A DNA stretch of 64,000 nt from Anniella stebbinsi (taxonomy: Eukaryota; Chordata; Lepidosauria; Squamata; Anniellidae): the NCBI GenBank assembly GCA_029215795.1, contig JARDYH010000007.1, forward strand, positions 102,749,263-102,813,262, in the 5' to 3' direction. Positions 1 through 11,251 of the stretch are shown in pieces. A model generated the notes under the pieces. It was not told the DNA's origin, searched no databases, and worked only from the letters and a program-made list of their open reading frames with translations. Position 1 is the stretch's first letter. The number at the start of each line of letters is the position of its first letter. A program made the translations under genes and the position numbers.

Positions 1-225
1 CCCCCCCTTACCCACCCGCCACCATTTTTTCCTCATAGACTTGCATTGCAATGCAAGTCTATGGGGAAAAAAATGGCGGCCGATCCAAAAATTTACGATT
101 TTTGGGTCGGGATCGGACTCGATCTGGTCCGGGGGGCCTCCAATTTTGTCCGAACCGGTCCGGGACAAAATTGGAGGTCCCGATCCGGGTCCCGATCCGA
201 TCCGGGGGGTCCGTGCACACCCCTA
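1..225. mobile_element. hAT-type non-autonomous element, right end (truncated by window start)
   Basis: The right end reads GTGCACACCCCTA at 213-225. It is preceded by GATCCG/CGGATC-rich subterminal sequence and a perfect ~30-bp palindrome (about 36-63) built on CATTGCAATG. The same end, subterminal sequence and palindrome occur in the complete copy at 26900-27766, which has an 8-bp target duplication, so this is the same hAT-type family. The left end lies outside the window. The element interrupts the Harbinger transposase frame that begins at 577 on the minus strand. Confidence 0.8.
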
Positions 226-577
226 CTAGATAGCCAGAGACCAGGATGCACCAGCGCATGACGGTACACTCCCTCTGCAGGACAGGGGTCACCTTGGCCA
301 CCAGCACCTTGAACGTCACACGGGACATGCGGAAGCTCCCACGGAAGCGCTCGTCGTCCCAGTCCTCCAGTTTCTGCATCTCCGTCCACACGGCATCCGT
401 CCGGGGGAGCACCCAGCGACAGACTGTCTCGCGCTCATCAAGGAGCTCGGCCAACGTCGCTGGGGGGGGGGGGGGTCCGCGGTGCAGGGCTTCCTCAGCT
501 GTGCCGCTGGCCAATGCCTCAGCGGAATAATGGCTGCCCGCAAACAGGACAAGGCCTCTACAGCTCCAAGAGGCCAT
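226..577 (-). pseudogene. HARBI1-like Harbinger transposase, N-terminal fragment
   Basis: This frame starts at a candidate ATG at 577 and runs to 226, where a hAT element cuts it; the catalytic DDE part would lie beyond the window. A conserved N-terminal block reads DDERFRGSFRMSRVTFKVL, followed by a region ending in VLQRECTVMR. This is the typical 'F.MS..TF..L' signature of PIF/Harbinger transposases, which cut and paste the element together with the Myb-like partner. The frame stays open upstream to 832 without a better start. It cannot be active here because it is split. I recognise the family by pattern only, without an alignment. Confidence 0.65.
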
Positions 578-841
578 CGGCCGTTGGCCGTCCCGAACAC
601 CGGCTCTGCGGGCAAGGCACCACCCAGGTGCCGCAGGCAGGCACGTAGCACGTCCTCCTCGTCGCTGTTGCCGTGGTTCAGTGTGGCCACCTGGATCGGC
701 GCCTGCAAGCAGGCTGTTGCGAGCTCCCTCTGGGACATAGTCGCCAGTGCTGGAGTGGCCAGAGGAGAGGCAGGCAGGACAGGAGGACCGGTGGGCATGA
801 CGGAGCGGCAGGGCGGAGGGAGGGGGGGCCACGTGCCCAGC

Positions 842-1637
842 ATGGGACTGCCCACTACGGGAGTGTGGGAATGGGAGGCCAGGCAGGATTTGTTATGGCT
901 GAAGCGCACCTGCAAGTGAGGGGATTGACAGGAAGTGGCTGCAGGGGGGAGAGCGATGGGGCCTCGCCGCTGCAGGAGGAGGTGAGGGCACTACAGAGGT
1001 GGGTAGGGTGACGGGCTCTCATGGTGGCAAAAGGGGCTATGGGCAGACGTTGTTCGGACGGGAGCAACGGCGGACGCTCCGCTCCAGACGTCGAATGCGA
1101 CACAGGATTTCTCCCAGGGCCAGCTCCATAGCGTGGAGGCACCGTGCCGTATGGGCCCTCCGCTGTCGGCGAATGGCACGGCGGAGGGAGCGCAGCCTCC
1201 CTGGGGGAGGGAACAGAAGCGGAGGGTAGGGGGGTGGAGGACGGCCATCAGTGACATGGAGGCCGAAGCCTTTCCCCTGCACCCGGCCCATATGAACGGT
1301 ACACCAACCTCCACGGCGCAGATCCTTGTGGCATCGGGTGGTGTGGCTCGCGTGGAGCCCTGCGGGCCTGTAGGGTGCTGCCATCTCGACGGGAGAGGGC
1401 TGTAATGAGGGGAAATGGGGCCAGGACAGAATGGCATCCAGGGTTTGCAACAATGTTACAGGGGAACGCTGCCTCTACATGGCCTTGAGCAGCCAAAACA
1501 GGCTGAGGGAGGCAGTTGCCAGAGTGACGGGAAGCTAGAGAGGGCTTCTCGTGCCATGGGGTGGGGGTGACACGTCTACTGTCTACTGCCAGGGGCCCTC
1601 GGCAGATGGGCCAAGGGGCCCGTTGCATGCCCAGGAC
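842..1637. other. Harbinger internal region between the two genes
   Basis: This is GC-rich sequence between the transposase fragment and the Myb-like C-terminus. Several overlapping open frames exist on both strands, but none resembles a protein I know. It is probably intergenic or intronic element DNA. Confidence 0.4.
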
Positions 1638-3270
1638 TCAGTACATGGCGTGGTGGGAGGGGCCCTCCGCCCCCTCCTCCTCTCCCTCCTCGTCAGATTC
1701 TGGTGGGGAGTCCCGGGTCCGCTTCGCCTGGCTGCCTAAGCATCGCCGCTCCTGCCCTCCGGCCTCCCCCACTGCCATCCCTGAGGCACCTGCTGCTGCT
1801 GGCATCGCTCGTGGGGCCCGGTATGGTGCAGCCGCTGGTGCCGGCAGGTACTGCTGAGGCGGCAGTGGTGGCATGTATCCATATGGCAGCATGTAGGGGG
1901 CAGGTTGCGGGGGGGCATGGAATGACTGGGCGAGCTCCTTGAGCACCTCGGTTTGACAGTCAACGGCTGCTGTGTGCTCATGCATGCCTCGGTCGATGAT
2001 GGCGTCGGTGGCCGCCATGGCCTCGGTCATCCCGTTGACATGATCCTGCAGACCTTGGCGCACGTCCCATCCCGCCTCCCGTATGGCTTGGGCGCAATCT
2101 TCCACGGCTTGGGTGGCCGTGCGCATGGCCCAGATGGTGAGGATGCGCTTCTTGGTGCGCCTGGCCTCCTCCTCACCTGCCATGCGTTTGAATAGCTCAT
2201 GGATGCGTCCCCCTGTCATCTCTGTGGCTGTGACCAGGTCCCTCGCCACATGCAGCCAGTCTGCCTTGCGCCTGTTGCGCATACGGGCACACCTCTGCAC
2301 GTTGGTCAGGGGACGGGCTTCTGCGGCCGGGCTGCGACATCCTTGCTGGCAGGCGATGGCAGCGGCTCATCCTCTAGGTGGGCTGCACCCTCCATCTCCG
2401 CGCCCTCCGCCTGTGGGGCCCCCTCGATCTCATCCTCGAGCACGGCCTCCCCGACCAGGAGCTCGGCTTCCAGAGGCGCATCCTCTTCCATCGCCTCTAG
2501 TTCCACGAAGGTGTCGTCGGTGGCCAGCGTATTGATGTCCAGCAGCTCTTCCTGGGACGGTGACAGTTCTGGCTCCAGGACGTTGCCCACCTGTAGCTCC
2601 ACGAGCTGCTCCATTTCACCCTGCACCTCCTGTGACACCGGCCCAGTCTCCGTAACGGCGTCCATGATGTTGCAGGTGAACCCCTCCACTGTGGTGCTGG
2701 GCCTCGCCGACCCCAGCCGCTTACGCGGTGCAGCCTATGCCTGCCCTGCTCCCCTTGCGGCGTCGGCCAGACGTGTGTTCGTGGCTGGCACCCTTGGACG
2801 TGACAGCCCTGGTCTATCGTCCTCTGGCACTAGCGGGATGGATGTGGGGTCCTCTACCTGCAACTCTGCACAGATCAGCCGTAGGAAGGCCGTGGGGCTG
2901 TTGGTGCTGGAAGAGGCTGTCGCGGGGGAAGCGCTCCTTGAGGAGCGGGCTGTCCTGGGCAGCACGGATGGCGGTCACAGCAGTAGTGATGGGCTTTGGG
3001 ATCCCGCTGGGCTGGTCCTCGCCTTTGCCGCGCTGTGGTTCCGGTGCTGCCCTCGCCGCCTGCTTGCCGGTGTGTGGCGGTCGTGGGGGGTCTCTCCGTG
3101 GCTGCGGCTGTGGTTCCTGGGTAGCGCTGTCCTCCTCATGGCAGAGCCCTTGCGCCTGCCGGGCTCATTGTTGCGTGCGCAGCGGCTCGACGGTGGTGAC
3201 CCCGCTGCCTGCAGTGTATCCTGGCATGACGTCGTGGCGCTCCACCAGCTGGTGTGTCAGTTCATCGTAG

Positions 3271-3347
3271 TTTTATGTATTTTATCATGTTGTTGTTCCC
3301 CGCCTCGATCCAGACGGAGAGGTGGGTAAGAAATAAATTGTTATTAT
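3271..3347 (+). mobile_element. L2 LINE 3' tail (77 bp)
   Basis: The sequence matches the 3' tails at 61940-62030 and 48270-48368: a TTCCCCGCCTCGATC core, then GGTGGGTAAGAAATAAA and a short TTATTA tail. It is flanked by TAG on both sides (3268-3270 and 3348-3350). It is an extreme 5' truncation inside the Harbinger Myb-like gene. Confidence 0.7.
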
Positions 3348-3501
3348 TAGAAGGGCATGGTGCGTGGCTGGACGCTGATTCTTTTATTGTGGGTGACGAT
3401 CTCCTTGAACTTTCTCTTGAGTCCATGGAGCTTGTCCTTGCATTGCTTGGCACTGCGGTTGTGTCCCCATTCCCCCATCTGCGTGGGTAGCCATGGGTAG
3501 A

Positions 3502-4271
3502 TGTCATGAGTCCGTCTGAAGAATCTTCCTCTGAGGAGGAAGAAGTGGCAGAGACTGCAGCTTCACCCATTCCTCAGGACTTACCAGAGGAGGAGGAATG
3601 GCAGGGAGGTTCCTCAGAAGAGCGCCAGGAAAGCCACCCTCTTCCACCCCCTGTCTCCAACGAGGAAGATTCTGGGCCTGAAGAGGTTTGTCCGGTAACT
3701 CCCCAGCAGAGGCGGCGGCTCAAGCGTGCGGAGCAAGCTCGTCCCACAAGACGCAGCATGAGATTACAAAAACAGAGCACAGCTGATGCAAGCCTTAAAT
3801 AAGATTGCGAAAGAATAGGACACAGCTGTGGGGAAGGGGCGAGGACAGGCTCAAGCGAGGATAAAAAAGGTGGAGGAGAAAGCAGGGATTCGTTGGGAAC
3901 AATCGACGTAATCGGCTCCTGACACCCCTGCGTACTTTGGCTTGTAACCTGTGGACTGAACACCCAGCTTGACTGTTGACTCTGGACCCTGGACTTCTCT
4001 AATACCTGGTTTGACCTTCGGCTTCGACATTTGGACTGACTGAATCTCTGGCATGACCCCTGGCTTTGATAACTGGACCTTGTGGACTTCTTAAAGTGAT
4101 TTTGGATCCTGGAACGGAACTGAGGATTTCTCTGCCTTGCAGTGTAAGTTCGACACTCTATGCAGATCAGGGAGTTAATCTCTGGAGTATAAATAAAAAC
4201 CTTCAGACAATTAAGTGCTGGCGTCCTTCCCAGACATTCCTTGATAAGGGGGTTGGCTGGATTCCCAGACA
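3502..4271 (+). mobile_element. Solo LTR (770 bp) with GTAGA target duplication
   Basis: The unit begins TGTCATGAGTCC and ends CCCAGACA (TG...CA). It is flanked by GTAGA at 3497-3501 and 4272-4276, a 5-bp duplication typical of LTR integration. A TATA-like ATAAAAAAGG lies at about 3861 and an AATAAA signal at about 4192. No internal gag/pol sequence is attached, so this is a solo LTR formed by recombination. It interrupts the Myb/SANT frame of the host Harbinger. It carries an open frame from nucleotide 5 (separate entry). Confidence 0.85.
3506..3802 (+). CDS. LTR-embedded open frame, acidic N-terminus and basic C-terminus (98 aa)
   Basis: An ATG at the fifth base of the solo LTR opens a 98-residue frame. 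The first half is rich in Glu/Ser (SSSEEEE, PEEEEW). The C-terminus is basic and contains RRRLKR and RRSMRLQKQ. A second solo LTR (51963-52466) has a frame starting at the same LTR position and ending with a related basic block, so the frame is probably a real retroelement coding region. It might be a small accessory protein, or the tail of a polyprotein that reads into the 3' LTR. Nothing here shows that it is expressed. The function is unknown. Confidence 0.4.
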   Translation: MSPSEESSSEEEEVAETAASPIPQDLPEEEEWQGGSSEERQESHPLPPPVSNEEDSGPEEVCPVTPQQRRRLKRAEQARPTRRSMRLQKQSTADASLK

Positions 4272-4631
4272 GTAGACGGGTGAATTACGACAGTAGAGCT
4301 GGTTGTGCCTCACTGTGGCCATGATCCTCCTGGCTTCTGGGCTGCCCCACAGTTCGATGAAGTTCCCGATCTCTGCCTCGGACCAGTGCTGCGCTCTGTG
4401 TCTTTCCGGGGGGTCCTGGCTGCTTCCCTCCCCTGGGGTTTGGGAGCCGGTGTCTTCAGGCTGGCAGGCCCACCTCTCCTCTCTGTCTGGGTCCATGGTG
4501 CTGGCAGGAGTGCATTACGGTGGTGCCGGGTGTCCCTGCCCTGGCCTGGTGTTCCCCATCCCCTGTGCGATGGTGGGCGCCCTTTGCCCTGGCGTTCTGT
4601 GCATCTTGGGGATGTGCATGGCCGATGCTCC

Positions 4632-5474
4632 TTTTTTATTATTATTATATTTTATTTTTCAACATAATACAACATAAAACAACATAAAACACAATACATA
4701 ACCCACATACCCCCGTGCACCCCACCCCCCAGGAGACCTTCAGTTATTCATTATTACTCTTTCCAAAATTGTAAAGACTCTTTTGAAGGTATTTGCCCCT
4801 TTCCCGTTCTTAATACATATTCCAAAAAGGGGCTCCATATTTCTCCAAAATCATTCTTACTGGACATTCCCCTCTTTATTTTCATTTTACACGTCAGCTT
4901 ATCATTAAGTGCCATATCCCATATTTTTTATACCATTCTTCTATAGTATATATCCCTTGCCTTTTCCAATTTTTAGCAATCATTATTCTAACAGGAGCCA
5001 GGAGGTTGTTTATCAGTTCTCTCTTACTTATATTCTCATTTCCTTTATCCCATATTGCTAGTAGAGCCAGCTTTGGGCTTAATTCCAGTTTACTTCCAAT
5101 TATTTCACTTATTTCTTTGAACACCCTTTCCCAAATTTTTTGTACATATTCACAGCTCCACCACATATGAAAATAAGTTCCAACCTCCTGACATCCCCTC
5201 CAACAATTCTTAGACACTTTTTTATCTATCTGATGAAATCTTACCGGTGTTAAATACCATCAAATTGTCTTATAATAATTCTCCTTAATTCTAATCGACA
5301 AAAGCTTTAACATTCTTGCATCCCATATCTTCCCCCAGTTATGTTCATTAATTTGTTCCTTTACATCATCTTCCCAAATCTTTTTAATAATTTCAAGAGA
5401 GTCCTGATAATCATTTCCCTCTATCAATATTTTGTATATCTCGCTGGTCAAGCCTTTTTTAATTTTAATTTCTT
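4632..5474 (-). mobile_element. 5'-truncated L1 LINE, 3' end with A-rich tail
   Basis: The minus strand encodes the last part of L1 ORF2 (for example NCWRGCQEVGTYFHMWWSC) and ends in an A/T-rich tail at 4632-4660. Imperfect 15-bp flanks, CATGGCCGATGCTCC (4617-4631) and CATGGCCAATGTTCC (5475-5489), look like a target duplication inside the Harbinger element. The frame is broken near 5250. A ~99% identical inverted copy of this segment and its Harbinger/CR1 flank lies at 19630-21197. Confidence 0.8.
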
Positions 5475-6218
5475 CATGGCCAATGTTCCTTGTCCGTCTG
5501 TGTAGGGTGGTTGAGGGGAGGATGCTCGGCGATCGCCGCTTCCCTGGCCCGCCTGCTTCCGGGTGAGGCGAGGGGTGAGATGGCTAGGCCGTGTGGGTGA
5601 GGGCCACCTGGGTTGCTGTGCTCCCTGGGGGGGGGCGGTGCCCCTTGTTCTTAGGTGCCTGGGGGTGTTGTGTGTCCCATTGCCTCCCCCTTCCTTTGCC
5701 CTGGTTCCTTCTGGTGTCCTCCCTTTCCCGTTTGGGTGGCTGACATAATGCATGGGGTGCGTGCTTGCAGGATCTGGCCCCTTGTTGCGCTCTGTGCCGG
5801 CTGCCAGGAGTGGGCGGGCGAGCGTCTTTGGTTGCTATGGCAGCGCAGACGGCGAGCTGTTGGGGGTGTGGCTGAGCGGGCGCCCGCGTTCGGCCGCTCT
5901 TGTTACTTGCCTCTCTGGTCTTCCGTTGTAACGTACTCGACGCAGGGGATTAACGCACGCATTCTCCAAACAACATTTTAATAAATTGACAAAGCTCTAA
6001 ACAATGTGCAAGCATACTGTGGGTTGTGTGTGCGTTGTGTGTTACTCCCCAGATGACACGTTAAGCAACGCAACTGACGGTTGTTTCCCTACCCCTCTGT
6101 TGCTTAACGTGTCGTCCGAATTGAGCCAAAGAGTGCTTATAAATGGTGTCTTCTCAAACTGGGGGGAGGTAATGAGCAGGGTACTGCAAGACTCAGTCCT
6201 GGGCCCAGTGCTCTTCAA
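4654..6218. repeat. Left arm of a ~1.56-kb inverted repeat
   Basis: This arm (L1 3' end, Harbinger end and first ~90 bp of CR1) is present as a near-identical reverse complement at 19630-21197. By eye only a few substitutions and a G-run length change separate them. The CR1 frame continues naturally past 6218, so this arm is the original locus. Confidence 0.85.
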
Positions 6219-6229
6219 CATTTTTATTA

Positions 6230-6766
6230 ATGGCTTGGATGAGAAGGCGCAGGGAATGCTTATCAAATTTGCAGAAGAAAACAAAATTGGGTGGGATCGC
6301 TAATACCCTGGAAGACAGAAACAAACTTCAAAGTGATCTTGAGAGACTAGAGCGCTGGGCTGAAAACAACAAAATGAAATTTAATAGGGATAAATGCCAA
6401 GTTCTGCACCTAGGAAAAAGAAACCAAATGCACAGTTACAAGATGGGGAATACTTGGCTCAGCAATACTACAAGCGAGAAGGATCTTGGAATTGTTGTAG
6501 ATCACAAGCTCAATATGAGCCACCAGTGTGATGTGGCTGCAAAAAAAGCAAATGCTATTTTGGGCTGCATTAATAGAAGTATAGCTTCCAAATCTCATGA
6601 GGTACTGGTTGCCCTCTGTTCGGCACTGGTTAGGCCTCATCTTAAGGACTGCATCCAGTTCTGGGCACCACACTTCAAGAAGGATGCAGACAAACTGGAG
6701 GGGGTTCAGAGGAGGGCAACGAGGATGATTAGGGTCTGGAAACAAAGCCCTATGAGGAAAGACTGA
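6230..6766 (+). pseudogene. CR1 reverse transcriptase, C-terminal fragment
   Basis: Degenerate coding sequence for the thumb and connection part of the CR1 reverse transcriptase. Recognisable stretches are ERWAENNKMKFNRDKCQVLH, GIVVDHKLNMSHQCDVAAKK and LVRPHLKDCIQFWAPHFKKD. The catalytic FADD box is missing: the sequence reads LIKFAEENK, where a frameshift and a short deletion have removed it. The upstream block (6128-6230) is in another frame. It is dead as a retrotransposon and is a useful age marker for the Harbinger and hAT insertions around it. Confidence 0.75.
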
Positions 6767-6854
6767 AGGAACTGGGCATGTTTAGCCTTGAGAAGAGAAG
6801 ATTGAGGGGAAAGATGATAGCACTCTTCAAGTACTTCAAAGGTTGTCACACAGA

Positions 6855-9537
6855 AAAAGGCATAGCTAGGGGGATGGGGGGGCAAGCTGCCCTGGGCACT
6901 GTCTTGGGGGGGCACCAGAGTAGGATTCATATTTATATAGTGTTATTATATAGTGCTGGTTCCCACAAGCAGCCTCAATTTTATTTTAGGGGGAGAATTG
7001 GGCCCTGGCCACGATGGCGGGGGTGGGGGGGAAAGGGAGCCAAGAAAAACACCTTTCCTTCCCAGCCCTGCCCATTGCAGCTCTAGGGAAATCATGAGGG
7101 GAGGGGGTAGATGGGAGCAGTCTTTATGAAAATGGCAAAAACGCTCCCCCAGCCCCCTTCCTCTTGGCGTTTTTGTTGTTTTCATAAAGATCGCTCCCAC
7201 CTCCCACCTCCTCTTGGGGTCCAGGCCTACTTCCTCCTGGTCTCTGCATATCGAACCAAATCTCACTACAGGACAAGGAGGTAGATTGCTAAAAGAACAT
7301 TCTATTCTGCTCTTATTGTGATGAGGGCATTTGAACTACACTCTCCTAACAGCAAACCCTTGTGATGTAAGTTTTTGTTCCACTTTTTCACTTTCTCGTC
7401 ATATTCTTATCGATAAATTCTTTTTCTTATAGATAAATAAGGTTTTCCGATGAATTCCCTGATATTTTGGATCTAGATATTAGCTCTTGCACCAATGTTC
7501 GGTGGGCACGCCTCTAATTTCTTGTTTTCAGATCATGTCAGGAAGAAAATTAAGTGGCGCTCAACGTCAGAAGAGAAAGATTGTTATTGATAATGAAGCA
7601 AAAAAGTCTAGTCACTTAATGGAAAGATTCTTTAAAAAGGCTAAAACTGATGGTCTAGATCAATGTTCTTGATCAAACACAAACTGAAATTGTTGAACCC
7701 ATTCTACAGTACAAAGAACAGGAGCTGCCACAGGATGACAATGACAAAAACAATAGAAGCATCGATGATGCCGAGGGAACTAACACAGGAGGAGATAAAG
7801 ATGATGATGATGACCCTCAAAATGGTATTCCTGCAGTACTCATGTTCAATGACATTGGATATTTACAATTGAACCAATTGTCACAACTAGCAGTGGTGTC
7901 ACAGAAACTTCGAAGTGAACTGATAACCTGTGGAGCTTCAGTATTCCAAAACGCAGAAGGTCCATTTGCATTAGTTGGTGGATGCTCAATGAAAACATTG
8001 TGGTTCAAGTGCCAGCTTGCTAATGGGGAGTTAGTAAATCGATCATGGCTGTTTTATTCCCTGACAAATGAAGCTGCTTATTGGTTCTGTTGTTTGTTGT
8101 TTATTTCATCGACTTCCAATTCTCGATCTTCCTTTGCATTGGCTGGTGGCTTTAAAAGGTGGAAAAAAGCTGAAAAACTTGTGGCTCATGAGAACGGCCC
8201 CAGTCACCATCAGTCCTTTACTACATGGAAAGAAGCAGAGCGAAGGATCATCACTAGAAAAGGAATAGATACAGAAGTTGAAGATCAGATTCAAACCGAA
8301 AAACAAAGATGGCATGATGTTTTGAAACGTGTGCTTAGTTGTATAAAGTTCCTTGCCTCTCAAAATTTGGCATTACGCGGTCATAACGAAAGTTTAACTA
8401 ATGAAGATGCAACAAATGCCGGAAATTTTCTGCCTCTTCTCAAACTCGTTGCTCAATATGACCCAGTTTTGGCAAACCACCTAAAACATGCAACAGAAAA
8501 TCCAGGATCAGTTTCCTACCTGTGACCAGATCCAAAATGGATTTATCAGCATTCTAGCATCTACTGTTAGGAATCAGTAGTTGAGTGATATCAGAAAAAA
8601 CAAGTATTATGGCATTTTACTGGACTCAACTCCCAGAAAGCAGTTGTCTGAAGTGATCAGGTATGTGGATGTTGATTTTGTGAGCAAGAAAGTTACGATA
8701 AAAGAGTCATTCCTGGGATATATTGAGTTTCACGCCAAAGATGCAGCTACTCTTGAAAGAGTCGTCATTGAAAAACTGGAATCTGACAACTTACCTCTGG
8801 ATGATTGTAGATCACAATGCTATAATAATGCATCAGTGATGACTGGGCATGTATCTGGTCTTCAACAAAGAATCTGTGCCAGAAATCAACGAGCAATGTT
8901 CATCAGTTGTGACAATCATAGTTTGAACTTGGCAGGAGTTCACTCAGCCAAACAAAATGCACTCGTCATCACCTTTTTCGGAACAGTCGAAAGTATTTAT
9001 GTATTTTTTTCTCATTCTATGCTTCGCTGGGAGGAACTAAAGAAAGCTATACCAATCACTGTTAAGCAGGAATCTGAAACCCGATGGAGTGCGAGAGTGG
9101 AGGCTGTTAAAGCAATTGCAGTATCAATAGCCAGTTGTGAGAGTTCTTTCATATCTAAGGGCGTTGATGGGACAAGATTGTCTCTGTGATCTTGCACTTC
9201 TCAGTGTAGAGAAGGAAACAGTTGGAAAAATAGACTTTGATGTTATCATAGACAAATTTGCGGGCGTGAAGGCGAGAAAAATTAATTTTATATGATGACT
9301 TACTGGAATAGGTGGTTGATATATAACTGTTGATAACATTTTTATTGTGGTTGTAGCAGTTAAAAAATAAAACTTATTTCACTTAAAATTGCCGTTTTGT
9401 GATGATAATAGTATTTATTATTTTGTCATATTGAGTATTATTGTCTACTCTCCTGTGTTTCAGTGATAGCGAGCGGGAGGCCCCCCACAAAATTTATACC
9501 TTGTCCCCAGGCGCCAAATAGTCTCGCTATGCCTCTG
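6855..9537 (+). mobile_element. hAT transposon (decayed autonomous copy), 8-bp target duplication
   Basis: It is flanked by CACACAGA at 6847-6854 and 9538-9545, an exact 8-bp duplication inside CR1. The terminal inverted repeats are AAAAGGCATAGCTAG (left) and, read inward from the right, CAGAGGCATAGCGAG; the right one fits the hAT rule YARNG. The element encodes a DUF4371/ZMYM1-like hAT transposase with stops and a large deletion. The left 400 bp hold G-rich subterminal sequence. Confidence 0.85.
7535..9295 (+). pseudogene. hAT transposase (DUF4371/ZMYM1-like), inactivated
   Basis: The N-terminus starts at the ATG at 7535 (MSGRKLSGAQRQKRK, then HLMERFFKK), just after a candidate splice acceptor TTTTCAG. 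After a frameshift near 7670 a TTF-type region follows in 7842-8525 (KTLWFKCQLANGELVNRSWL, then AYWFCCLLF, KRWKKAEKL and HENGPSHHQS). Then comes the RNase-H-like core in 8581-9189 (LLDSTPRKQLSEVIRYVDVD). The C-terminal dimerisation tail (SVEKETVGKIDFDVIID... KARKINF) starts right after 9187. Most of the helical insertion region is therefore deleted near 9180. The family is known from ZMYM1-related transposons. The protein is not functional here. Confidence 0.8.
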
Positions 9538-10237
9538 CACACAGAGGAGGGCCAAGATCTCTTCTTGATCATCCCAGAATGCAGGACATGGAATAATGGG
9601 CTCAAGTTACAGGAAGCTTCCTGACTGTTAGGGCAGTACGATAATGGAATCAATTACCTAGGGAGGTCATGGGCTCTCCCACACTAAAGGCATTCAAGAG
9701 GCAGCTGGATAGCCACCTGTCAGGTATGCTTTAAGGTGGATTCCTGCATTGAGCAGGGGTTGGAGACAATGGCTTTATGGCCCCCTTCCAACTCTACTAT
9801 TCTATGATTCTCCTACAAAAAATGAGGGACTTTTGATTTCCATTGGTTGTCCAGAGTATAGTCACTGTGTAAAATAAAGCAGCCACAGATATTTGAAGTG
9901 GAAAGAAGATAGCAACCAGATAATCTATTGTTATGCTGCTCATAATATGCAACAAAAGAATGTAATAAGGGGAGGGGAAGTTGAGTTCACATAAGGGAGC
10001 AAAAATCTTGCGCCAGCTCTAGTTCTCAGTAGTTGCTCCTCAACGTTGGCATTCTTTCTCTGGGAGACACAGCCATGTAAGATTTTTAAAATCCAAACTG
10101 GCTGTTGGTCATCAGGACTAGAATAGGATTATCACTGCTTCTGACAAGAAGCTTGGGTGGTTGAGTGCCTATCACTTGGAAATGGGCCCATCCAAAAACA
10201 AGGTATTAGTTTCTATATATTGGGAGACTTTCTAATG

Positions 10238-10470
10238 ATGCTTCCAGATTGAGGGCTCCCAGCACGACCAGACAGAAGGCATTGTGTAGCTATTCCATCT
10301 TAAATCCTCCTTAATGGGTTTTCTGCAGCAAGGAAAAAGATCGAAGAAGCAGTGGGGAAAACACAGGAGAGCCAAAAGTGGAAGACGTCGTCTCTGGACC
10401 CCCTGTAAAAATTCTGTGAATGAAGCAGAGGGTGATGTGATGTGCTAAACACCTCATCTGGAAGCACCCT
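10238..10470. repeat. MITE with TGCTTCCAGA ends, copy A
   Basis: The left end GATGCTTCCAGATTGAGGG and right end CTCATCTGGAAGCACCCT are inverted repeats. The interior (CTATTCCATCTTAA ... GGAAAAAGAT ... CAAAAGTGGAAGACGTC) resembles the copy at 11252. No clear target duplication was found. Confidence 0.5.
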
Positions 10471-11251
10471 AGGTATGGAGAAGTATAGAAGTATGTACAT
10501 TAAAAGCTTCCTCTAAAAGAAAGAAAAATAACTAGAACTGCCTCACAAGAACCTGTTAGCTTACAGAATACGGATGGCAGTTGAACCTATCAAAAGAAGG
10601 GGAAGGGAGTCTGAAAAAGGAACCAGAAGGCAGACGAAATGGCGATTTCTTCCCACCTCATGTGATTAACAATGTGAACAGATCTTCTGTAGAGGGGAGC
10701 CCAGTTGCCTGTGTATTGGTCCCCAACTTAAGGCCAGCAGGGGACGGTGGATGTGGACAGCAGATATAGGCCTGTTCTCCTCCCCCCCCCCACACTTGCT
10801 AATTGCATGAGGGGGAAGACCCAAGATCTGTGCCTCTAAATGATATGTATGGCTGAGAGCAGACGAGACACAGAATGTTGGGATGTCAATTGAAAGCAAA
10901 CCAAAGAAATATGGAGCATGAGGAAAGAGGGACTTTGCTTTCTACAACCCCATATTGAGGGGAGGGGGGAATATGCTGTATGCCATGAGATTAAAACATC
11001 CTCCTCTGCACTGTACAGGGATAGTTCAATTTACATCTCCCCAATTTCCCTGCTGTATAGGTATAAAACACTCAGAATTGGGACTGGCAGTCCAGTCTAA
11101 TGTGGGGGCAGTGGGGAGAGGTCTCTGTTTTGTTTCTTTCCCACTCCTGACCTCCCAAACAGCAAAGCCCTGCACAGCATTGTTACATTTCTGTTTCAGG
11201 TTGCTGACTGGAGTCCTGAACAGGAGTACTCTCCTTAGGGGTGGGTTGCAG

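Larger units (their letters stand above)
1638..4496 (-). pseudogene. Harbinger Myb/SANT-like DNA-binding protein, broken by two insertions and frameshifts
   Basis: The start is the ATG at 4496. The N-terminal SANT/Myb block contains HWSEAEIGNFIELWGS and is cut by a solo LTR (3502-4271). It resumes at 3501 with HNRSAKQCKDKLHGLKRKFK, the third helix region. It is cut again by a 77-bp L2 tail (3271-3347) and resumes with YDELTHQLVERHDV. Removing each insertion with one target-duplication copy restores the reading frame, which shows the breaks are secondary. An acidic middle region (2689-2306) and a helical, Pro/Ala-rich C-terminus (2300-1638) follow in different frames, with a shift near 2310. 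In PIF/Harbinger elements this partner binds the ends and recruits the transposase. It is a pseudogene now. Confidence 0.65.
1..6127 (-). mobile_element. Autonomous PIF/Harbinger DNA transposon, heavily nested and decayed
   Basis: The minus strand encodes both proteins expected of PIF/Harbinger: a Myb/SANT DNA-binding protein (4496 down to about 1638) and a HARBI1-like transposase N-terminus (577 down to 226). The end at 6127 reads GGCTCAATTCGGACGACACG on the minus strand. It matches the terminus of the non-autonomous copy at 50496-52895, which has 3-bp AAA flanks. Four later insertions interrupt it: a hAT element (1-225), an L2 tail (3271-3347), a solo LTR (3502-4271) and an L1 3' end (4632-5474). 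The other terminus is outside the window. The element sits in a CR1 LINE, whose reverse transcriptase frame resumes at 6128. Confidence 0.75.
6128..9812 (+). mobile_element. CR1 LINE, split by a hAT transposon
   Basis: Part one (6128-6846) encodes a C-terminal CR1 reverse transcriptase fragment with DSVLGPVLFNIFINGLDE, KMKFNRDKCQVLHLGK and the 'LGIVVDHKLNMSHQC' region, with frameshifts. Part two (9546-9812) is the CR1 3' region, ending in CTTCCAACTCTACTATTCTA and an ATTCTATG-type terminus. The hAT element at 6855-9537 separates them. The 5' part is cut by the Harbinger at 6127. Confidence 0.85.

Noticed and set aside
2199..3329. A 376-codon plus-strand frame
   Set aside because: It is antisense to the Harbinger Myb-like gene, is GC-driven, and has no recognisable protein features.
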